From an uncultured Bacteroidales bacterium (lineage in GTDB: Bacteria > Bacteroidota > Bacteroidia > Bacteroidales > GWA2-32-17): a DNA stretch of 52,078 nucleotides. Under the pieces are notes generated by a model. The model ran no database searches. It was not told the origin of the DNA and worked only from the letters and a program-made list of their open reading frames with translations. The number at the start of each line of letters is the position of its first letter. The first letter of the stretch is position 1. Shown piece by piece: positions 46,521 through 52,078 of this stretch. The stretch lies in NCBI GenBank assembly GCA_937960415.1, contig CALGPK010000029.1, positions 1-52,078 on the forward strand. The letters are read 5' to 3'. The translations under genes and the position numbers were made by a program.

Positions 46521-47321
46521 TCATCCTTGACGTATGGCACCAGTGGTAAAATCAAGTTCCGAACCGTATAGGCTGTGTGGAATTAAATAAACCATAAGTG
46601 TAACTATACAAGCAATAAGGTACCACCTAGTTTGGTGGTACTTTTTGTATAAAAACCATGCTATTATCCAAACAAGAAAGCTTAATAAAATTTTATTGTC
46701 GGTAAGGTCGTAGCCATAAGGAAATCCAGCCCAAAATTCATTGAATGCAAATTTTTGAACAATGGGACCTAAAACAAATCCACCAATAAAAATAAACAGA
46801 ATGGTAAGTTTTGCCCAAAAATGTGTGTTTGTGTATTTGTTAATAGTTATGATGCCTGTATAGTTGGAGAGCAACATGCCACCAAACATAAATAAAATGT
46901 GCAAAATTAATATCCATGAAGGAACAGCACCTTTGTATCGAACCACAACATCGGTTTTATTTAGATAAACTATTTGTTCGTTGTTTTTGTAGAAAACCGA
47001 ATATGCATATTTCCCAGCAGGTGGCAAATCAGGCAATTGAACTACATAAGCATTATTTAAATGTTGAAATGGGATTGTAATAACACTGTCGACAGTTTTA
47101 TATCGCTTGTAAGATATATAAGCATTGTATCCACTCACATACGGGATAGATATTTTTTGTCCGCTGCCTATTTCTATAGATCTGGGAAGTTTATAGGTTA
47201 TGTTTTCGTTGTTGATGGTAAGTTTCCCTTTTAAAGGATACGTAGGACCTGTTAAACGTTGAAAAACAGCGACAGCCACCGTTATGATGGCTGCAATTGT
47301 CCAAAGCAATATTTTTTTCAT
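46521..47321 (-). CDS. Unknown membrane protein with extracytoplasmic domain
   Basis: A 266-residue protein with an N-terminal membrane anchor (about 4-20), an exported beta-rich domain (about 25-130), and four hydrophobic spans (about 135-155, 170-190, 205-225, 230-250). I do not recognise the family. It is 12 nt downstream of the YugP-like peptidase gene on the same strand and likely in its operon, so it may act with it at the membrane; no more can be said. Confidence 0.6.
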   Translation of the reverse strand: MKKILLWTIAAIITVAVAVFQRLTGPTYPLKGKLTINNENITYKLPRSIEIGSGQKISIPYVSGYNAYISYKRYKTVDSVITIPFQHLNNAYVVQLPDLPPAGKYAYSVFYKNNEQIVYLNKTDVVVRYKGAVPSWILILHILFMFGGMLLSNYTGIITINKYTNTHFWAKLTILFIFIGGFVLGPIVQKFAFNEFWAGFPYGYDLTDNKILLSFLVWIIAWFLYKKYHQTRWYLIACIVTLMVYLIPHSLYGSELDFTTGAIRQG

Positions 47322-47333
47322 GTATTATAGAAA

Positions 47334-48020
47334 TTAATCTCTTCTGCCAAGGAAAATAGCAATATAATACAACAATGTAGCTAACGAAGCCAAAGCTGCT
47401 ACTACATAAGTGTATGCAGCCCATTTTAGAGCATCTTTAGCCATAGGATACGATTGGCTGGTGGTAATACCGCTATTGGTAAGCCAGGCTAAAGCACGTT
47501 GACTTGCATTTATTTCGACAGGTAAGGTTATAAAACTAAAAAGTGTAGTAGTTGCAAATAAGATAATACCGGCAAGCATAATATAAGGAAAAGTTTCGAG
47601 CAATATGATGCCCGCTAATAAAACCCACTGTACCCATTGTGATGCAAAGCTTACCACCGGCACCAGTGTCGAACGCATTTCGAGAAAAGCATACGCATGA
47701 GCATGCTGTATAGCATGTCCACATTCGTGAGCAGCTACGGCAGCTGCAGCAACATTACGTCCATTGTAAACTTCGGGACTAAGGTTCACCGTTTTATTAG
47801 CAGGGTTGTAATGATCTGTTAAGTGTCCGGGTACAGAAACTACTTTTACATCGGTAATTCCATGATCACGCAACATTTTCTCGGCAACTTCTCGTCCGCT
47901 TAATCCATAATTAGTAGGGATTGAAGAATATTGACGAAAACGACTTTTAAGCTGGTAGCCAATAAACCAGCTAATTAACATAAAAATACCAAAAATAATC
48001 CAAATAGGTCCTATTATCAT
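47334..48020 (-). CDS. YugP-like neutral zinc metallopeptidase (PF04298)
   Basis: A 228-residue membrane-bound zinc peptidase. The N-terminal anchor is followed by SGREVAEKMLRDHGI, VSVPGHLTDHYNP, NLSPEVYNGRNVAAAAVAAHE and the zinc motif HECGH, then three hydrophobic spans. This matches the YugP family over its full length. The physiological substrate is unknown in the family. It has an exact -7 box on the minus strand. Confidence 0.88.
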   Translation of the reverse strand: MIIGPIWIIFGIFMLISWFIGYQLKSRFRQYSSIPTNYGLSGREVAEKMLRDHGITDVKVVSVPGHLTDHYNPANKTVNLSPEVYNGRNVAAAAVAAHECGHAIQHAHAYAFLEMRSTLVPVVSFASQWVQWVLLAGIILLETFPYIMLAGIILFATTTLFSFITLPVEINASQRALAWLTNSGITTSQSYPMAKDALKWAAYTYVVAALASLATLLYYIAIFLGRRD

Positions 48021-48035
48021 AGTTTATTTTTTTTG

Positions 48036-48043
48036 CAAATATA
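48036..48043 (-). promoter_or_regulatory. Promoter -7 element (TATATTTG) of the YugP-like gene
   Basis: Minus-strand TATATTTG is an exact TAnnTTTG match 15 nt before the ATG at 48020; a TTG at 48061-48059 gives a short 15-nt spacer. Confidence 0.55.
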
Positions 48044-48083
48044 GTACAAAAAAACGACCAAAGAAATAAGTACTGACAAATTG

Positions 48084-49121
48084 TCAACGTTGTATAACGA
48101 TTTTTAAGAATTCGGAGCTCAGATTTGACCGTAAAAGACCTATGTAAATACCCGGTTTTAAGTCTCTAATATCAATTTCAGTAGTTACTGTGTGGATATT
48201 TGTTTCGTATATAATTTTTCCAAAGCTGTCGTAAATGATTAGTTGCTTATCTTTTTCCGATGGGCTTAAAACTATTAACTTTTCAGATGCAGGGTTTGGA
48301 TAAACGATACAAGATGAAGGTTGAATGTTCTTTATAGAAGTAGCAGGATTGTAGTAGAAATCAACGGTATAAAACATGCCATTTCGATAAACTTTTGCAG
48401 CATAAGCTCTAATGTTTGAATTAGTAAGCCAATAGTATTCATAGCTAGTAGGACGAGTAATAGTGTAGCCAAAATTGAGCGATTCGCTAAAAATAGTATC
48501 TTGTATATCAATAATGTGTTTTACTCGTATGGCTTCAAATGTTCCATAAGGCGTAATAAGCGTACCCCAACCATCGGCAATGTGTTGGCGTTTAATAGTT
48601 TGACCAAAGTATCCGTAACCGGGGATAGGAAGTCCGTATTTAGAAATGGAAGAGTCGGATGTACCGTAGGTTAATGGAAGTTTAAAATACAGTTCAGGAT
48701 GATCGTATTTAACGGGTGTTTGAACGCCATTAATAGTAGCGCCAAAACCTGCTTTGCGGTAATAGTTGGTAGCTTTTTTGTAAAAGTCGTAATAATCCGA
48801 AACTTCAAATCCTATGCCCATTGAGGGGGGAGTTTGGTTAATATATGCTTGATTAGCAATGAATACATTAAATACAACATTGTAAACTATGGGGGTTTGT
48901 GTAACAGGAATAATGGTATCGGCTCTTGAGTTGTTTGCAATAATATTACTAAAGTCCCATGTGTAGTTGTTTCCGGTAGCATTAGGATCGAAATTATTAA
49001 AAACACCTGATTTGTAATGTATGGTATCATTAACAGTAGGAAGATGGTTTTGTGTAATGGTTATTTGTGAAAATGTAAATGTTGAAAAAAAACACATAAG
49101 TAAACCAATAAGTGCCTTCAT
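48084..49121 (-). CDS. Secreted protein with T9SS type-A sorting domain
   Basis: A 345-residue secreted protein: signal peptide (LIGLLMCFFSTFTFS, cleavage before QITITQ), an unrecognised middle domain with YTWDFSNI and EYYWLTNSNIRAYAAKV, and a T9SS tail (CIVYPNPASEKLIVL to the end). The ATG at 49121 is used rather than a TTG two codons upstream. No catalytic motif is visible. It precedes the YugP-like gene on the same strand with a 63-nt gap and a separate promoter between them. Confidence 0.7.
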   Translation of the reverse strand: MKALIGLLMCFFSTFTFSQITITQNHLPTVNDTIHYKSGVFNNFDPNATGNNYTWDFSNIIANNSRADTIIPVTQTPIVYNVVFNVFIANQAYINQTPPSMGIGFEVSDYYDFYKKATNYYRKAGFGATINGVQTPVKYDHPELYFKLPLTYGTSDSSISKYGLPIPGYGYFGQTIKRQHIADGWGTLITPYGTFEAIRVKHIIDIQDTIFSESLNFGYTITRPTSYEYYWLTNSNIRAYAAKVYRNGMFYTVDFYYNPATSIKNIQPSSCIVYPNPASEKLIVLSPSEKDKQLIIYDSFGKIIYETNIHTVTTEIDIRDLKPGIYIGLLRSNLSSEFLKIVIQR

Positions 49122-49165
49122 ACTCAAATTTTTAACAATATTACAAAATATTCAGAAAATGAAAA

Positions 49166-49192
49166 AAAGGCTGTTTAATTAAAACAGCCTTT
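49166..49192 (-). terminator. Terminator of the CphA-like gene
   Basis: A perfect 11-bp stem AAAGGCTGTTT / AAACAGCCTTT with a 5-nt loop lies 23 nt after the minus-strand stop at 49215 and is followed on that strand by a T-run. Its symmetry could also allow function in the other direction. Confidence 0.85.
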
Positions 49193-49214
49193 CATTTATT
49201 TAATAATAACAAAG

Positions 49215-51245
49215 TTAGTCGTTAAATTCATATTTGTTAACCAATTCGTGCAACAGAGGTTCTATTATGTTGAGTAGTTTTTGTTCTTTATCTTCGGGGT
49301 TATTTTCATCGAAATGGGTGCTATTAAGGATATCGCCATTATTTTTGAGGTACATTTCGTTGCCTTCGATGTAAACGACATGCCCACCGGGTAAGAGTTG
49401 ACTTAATAAAGTTTTTTCTTCTGAATAACGAGGTTCATCTAAAATAATTAAATCGGCACCACGGTGAACCAGTCCGTAGTCGAAAATGTCGTCAACATCG
49501 TGCATAATCAAGGCAAAATCTACCTTGGGATGACGCAACATGTTTTCTATGTTTGCATCATGGTCGGGGTTATTGTAAAAGTATTCGCCGTTGAAGTACA
49601 CACCTTTACGTGTCAAGCTGCTGAAGAAAATGTTGGGCTTAATTTCATGTAATTTAGCATTGAGCATGTTTGCAAATTCCTGGCTTACATAGTTGGCAGC
49701 AATAATTGGTATTCGGGCGTTTTCGGGTCGTTTAAAGTGAGAAAGAATAATAATTCCGGGGACATCAATACTTCCACCATAAGCGGGTGCAAGGTGCATA
49801 AATACACCCGGTCCGGCATTGATTTCTATAATGCCAAAGTTACCTTCAGTCCATGGTTTAGAAATATCTTGAGCCAGCACATCAATACCTAAGCAGCGAA
49901 CGTTGAAATATGAAGCAATGTCTTCGACTAATTTTACATTAAGTGGATGTATTTTGTCTGTAACATTAATGGATACACCACCTGCCGAAATGTTTGCAAC
50001 ACGACGTAAAGTAATACGTTCGCCGGCTTTAGGAACGTCTTGTAGAGTAAGTCCCTGAAGTTTTAAAAATTCTTTCAGATTGTCGTCGATTTTAATTTTG
50101 CATAAAGGCGAACGAGCGTTGTCGAGACGAATAATTTTTTTGTTCTCCTCTTCAATTAGTTTTTCGATGGTGTTAATTCCGTCTCCGTCAACATAAGCAG
50201 GAACTCTTTCTAATGCGGCAACAAATTTGCCGGCTACTGCCAATAAACGGTGATCGGTTCCGTAAATTTGTTGTTGTACTAATGCTCCGTCGAAATTGAC
50301 ACCTTCGTCTTGAGCGGCTTTTACAATCTTGCGAAATGCTTCCAGTGCTTGTTCTTCGGTTTCTATGCCGGTAGTAACACCTTGCCCTTTGTGTCCGGCA
50401 ACGGGTTTAACAACAACAGGGAAGTTGAGTTTACGAACAGCTTCGAGAACTTCTTCTTCGGTATAGCAATTGGTACCTTTGGGTGTAGGGAAACCACATT
50501 TTTCGAGAAATTCACCTACCATATCTTTATACATGGTAAATTCGGTATCTTTTATACCATCGTTGTGGAAAGTGGTTGAGCGTCCGCGAAGTTGTTTTTT
50601 ACCATATCCCCACATAAACTGATTCTCTTCGTATAGATAAATAACCGGAATATCGCGTTTTAGACCAGCTTCGATGAGTGAATACAATGTAGGTCCACCA
50701 TAAAGAGTTTTATCGAATTTAGCTTGCAGTTCGAGCCATTGTTTCATAAAATCAAAACGATCGTCGTCGTTGGTAATAGCGTAGAACCAGTCAGAAACAA
50801 GATAAACAGCTTCTTTAGCAATTTTTTTGTCGAAGTATTCGATAGCAACTACATATTCATCGTCGTCTGTACTGATGGAATATTTGTTGAGGTAAAGATC
50901 GATATCCATTTTGAGTGTTTCGAGCAAAGTTTTGCAGAACAAATCAATTACATACGGAGTATCCCATTCGGCGGCTTTTGGGAAAACTTTTGCAACATGT
51001 TCTTTGAAAAAATCAACACTATCACCAACGGGTGAAATAAAGATGTTGAATACCAAAGCAGCGCGGTCTAAATAGTAATTAGGACCACTGTATGCTTTGA
51101 ACTTGCTGACTTTAAAATCATTTTCGCGATACATTTTTAATTTTAACTCCTCAATTTTTTGATTTTCATAACCTAGTTGTTCTTTAATTCGTTCAATTAG
51201 CTGGCGTGCAGCTTCTAAATTTTTGTCGGTTTCTTCGTTTGTCAT
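49215..51245 (-). CDS. Cyanophycin-synthetase-like ATP-grasp protein with P-loop-less Mur-ligase half
   Basis: A 676-residue protein related to cyanophycin synthetase. The N-terminal part (about 1-215) resembles the CphA N domain, followed by an ATP-grasp domain (about 220-490) with VVVKPVAGHKGQGVT, YVDGDGINTIEKLI, LCKIKIDD, ANISAGGVSINVTDKIHP and the metal-binding IIEINAGPGVFMHLAP, all as in CphA. The last third aligns by eye with the CphA Mur-ligase domain (RIPIIA..., GVYFNGEYF, HPKVDFALI, GGHVVYIEGNE), but the ATP-binding GTNGKTT loop reads NYVSQEFANML, and the protein is about 200 residues shorter than CphA1. This resembles CphA2, which keeps one active site. I chose ATG 51245 because a TTG at 51269 lies in the -7 box. 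Confidence 0.75.
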   Translation of the reverse strand: MTNEETDKNLEAARQLIERIKEQLGYENQKIEELKLKMYRENDFKVSKFKAYSGPNYYLDRAALVFNIFISPVGDSVDFFKEHVAKVFPKAAEWDTPYVIDLFCKTLLETLKMDIDLYLNKYSISTDDDEYVVAIEYFDKKIAKEAVYLVSDWFYAITNDDDRFDFMKQWLELQAKFDKTLYGGPTLYSLIEAGLKRDIPVIYLYEENQFMWGYGKKQLRGRSTTFHNDGIKDTEFTMYKDMVGEFLEKCGFPTPKGTNCYTEEEVLEAVRKLNFPVVVKPVAGHKGQGVTTGIETEEQALEAFRKIVKAAQDEGVNFDGALVQQQIYGTDHRLLAVAGKFVAALERVPAYVDGDGINTIEKLIEEENKKIIRLDNARSPLCKIKIDDNLKEFLKLQGLTLQDVPKAGERITLRRVANISAGGVSINVTDKIHPLNVKLVEDIASYFNVRCLGIDVLAQDISKPWTEGNFGIIEINAGPGVFMHLAPAYGGSIDVPGIIILSHFKRPENARIPIIAANYVSQEFANMLNAKLHEIKPNIFFSSLTRKGVYFNGEYFYNNPDHDANIENMLRHPKVDFALIMHDVDDIFDYGLVHRGADLIILDEPRYSEEKTLLSQLLPGGHVVYIEGNEMYLKNNGDILNSTHFDENNPEDKEQKLLNIIEPLLHELVNKYEFND

Positions 51246-51266
51246 AGCTTTAAAATTTTTAGCAGT

Positions 51267-51274
51267 CAAAAATA
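51267..51274 (-). promoter_or_regulatory. Promoter -7 element (TATTTTTG) of the CphA-like gene
   Basis: An exact TAnnTTTG match on the minus strand, 21 nt before the ATG at 51245 and overlapping an alternative TTG start; no convincing TTG -33 box is seen. Confidence 0.55.
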
Positions 51275-51342
51275 AAACAAAAGTTTGAATTTTATATCTA
51301 TTAAACGCTATTTTTTGCTTTTTTTTTGAAACAAAAATGGTT

Positions 51343-51350
51343 TACATTTG
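51343..51350 (+). promoter_or_regulatory. Promoter -7 element (TACATTTG) of the right-edge gene
   Basis: An exact TAnnTTTG match 26 nt before the ATG at 51377. Candidate TTG boxes give spacers of 14 or 25 nt, so the -33 element is unclear. Confidence 0.55.
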
Positions 51351-51376
51351 TATTATAAATTTTTAAATCTATAATT

Positions 51377-52078
51377 ATGAAAAAACAACTATTATGCATT
51401 GGAATTGGAGTTGTGATGATTACTTCAATTATTATGGGACAAAACCAAAAACAGGTGTATGTTAAAGTTACACAACATGCTGATCAAACAAAATCTTTAA
51501 TAAATGATCAGCATCAACAACAACCGTTTATTATTAGTGCTAATAACAAAGGAACGAAAGGTTTACTTTATGAAAATGGCTCTTTTGTTAGCCATCCGGG
51601 GGGAGGACCTAATGGTACAGATTTTAGCTTTTTAGATGTTAATTTAGGTTTAGGCTCTTATGGGTTCGGTCATGCTATTGCTAGCAATTATAGGGTAGCC
51701 GAAGATTTTGCTGTTCCTGACGGTGGTTGGACTATCGATTCAATGGTGTTTTATTGTTATCAGACAGGTAGTACAACAACTTCTACTATTAACAACTATC
51801 GTGTGCAAATATGGAATGGTGTTCCAGGTGAAACAGGAAGTACAGTTGTATGGGGCAATTTAACTACCAACGTTCTTAGTCGTTCGCATTTTTCGGGTTG
51901 TTATCGTGGAGATAATCTTACAAATACTCAACGTCCGATTATGCGAAATGTAATCAATACAGCTGGTTTAACCTTACAACCCGGTGTTTACTGGGTTGAA
52001 TGGCAAGCCGGAGGAACTCTTACTTCTGGTCCATGGGTTATACCTGTAACTATTCAAAATGTTGCTATTACGGGTAAT
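51377..52078 (+). CDS. Secreted protein, 3' end cut by window edge
   Basis: The frame is open from the ATG at 51377 to the end of the window (234 codons, no stop). It starts with a signal peptide (KKQLLCIGIGVVMITSIIMG, cleavage before QNQK). The mature part is beta-rich and Gly/Asn/Thr-rich, with ASNYRVAEDFAVPDGGWTID, YRVQIWNGVPGETGS and LQPGVYWVEWQ, the style of extracellular beta-sandwich domains in T9SS cargo. The C-terminus, where a sorting domain would lie, is not visible. I do not recognise the family with certainty. Confidence 0.75.
   Translation, partial: MKKQLLCIGIGVVMITSIIMGQNQKQVYVKVTQHADQTKSLINDQHQQQPFIISANNKGTKGLLYENGSFVSHPGGGPNGTDFSFLDVNLGLGSYGFGHAIASNYRVAEDFAVPDGGWTIDSMVFYCYQTGSTTTSTINNYRVQIWNGVPGETGSTVVWGNLTTNVLSRSHFSGCYRGDNLTNTQRPIMRNVINTAGLTLQPGVYWVEWQAGGTLTSGPWVIPVTIQNVAITGN

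Overview
The window looks like chromosomal DNA of a low-GC Bacteroidota, most likely of the Bacteroidales type. The evidence is: type IX secretion (T9SS) sorting domains on many secreted proteins; a PorP/SprF protein paired with a type-B (gliding-type) C-terminal domain; SprB repeats; core operons yceD-rpmF-plsX-fabH and acpP-fabF-rnc; and promoters of the Bacteroidota form TTG-N(about 18-20)-TAnnTTTG. I saw no rRNA, tRNA, CRISPR array or complete insertion sequence.

Layout. 0-5.3 kb: a tight operon of archaeal-type Glu-tRNA(Gln) amidotransferase (gatE, cut by the left edge, then gatD), a NUDIX hydrolase and rlmD. 5.4-8 kb: an outer-membrane barrel protein, a terminator and an Ig-like lipoprotein. 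8-10.7 kb (minus): fatty-acid/phospholipid genes. 10.9-13.5 kb: an ECF sigma factor, a probable anti-sigma factor with three tandem copies of its cytosolic module, and a barrel protein. 13.7-15.6 kb (minus): anmK and deoC. 15.6-16.1 kb: a spacer with a GC-rich structured island. 16.1-18.3 kb (minus): acpP-fabF-rnc. 18.5-21.3 kb: purN, a GT9 glycosyltransferase and a U32-family protein. 21.3-22.4 kb (minus): a YbhN-like membrane protein.

22.8-32.5 kb is a six-gene operon: an OprO/OprP-like porin, a purple-acid-phosphatase-like enzyme and a PhoD-like enzyme (both with T9SS sorting tails), a PKD/SprB surface protein with a type-B tail, its PorP/SprF partner, and an unknown membrane protein. It is followed by a decayed PHP-phosphoesterase fragment. 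I read it as a surface phosphate-scavenging locus. Both flanking spacers carry related repeat-like sequence, and the left one also carries a 210-bp MITE-like inverted-repeat element.

33-46.5 kb holds four large secreted peptidases, M1, M6 and two gingipain-like C25 proteins, all with T9SS tails, with a Fur-family regulator lying between M1 and M6. 46.5-51.3 kb (minus): a membrane protein, a YugP-like zinc peptidase, another T9SS cargo protein, and a cyanophycin-synthetase-like ATP-grasp protein whose Mur-ligase half has lost its P-loop. The right edge cuts a further secreted protein.

The most unusual points are the GatDE pair in a bacterium, the CphA2-like protein, the PhoD homologue lacking its expected iron-binding cysteine, and the related repeat-like sequences flanking the phosphatase operon.
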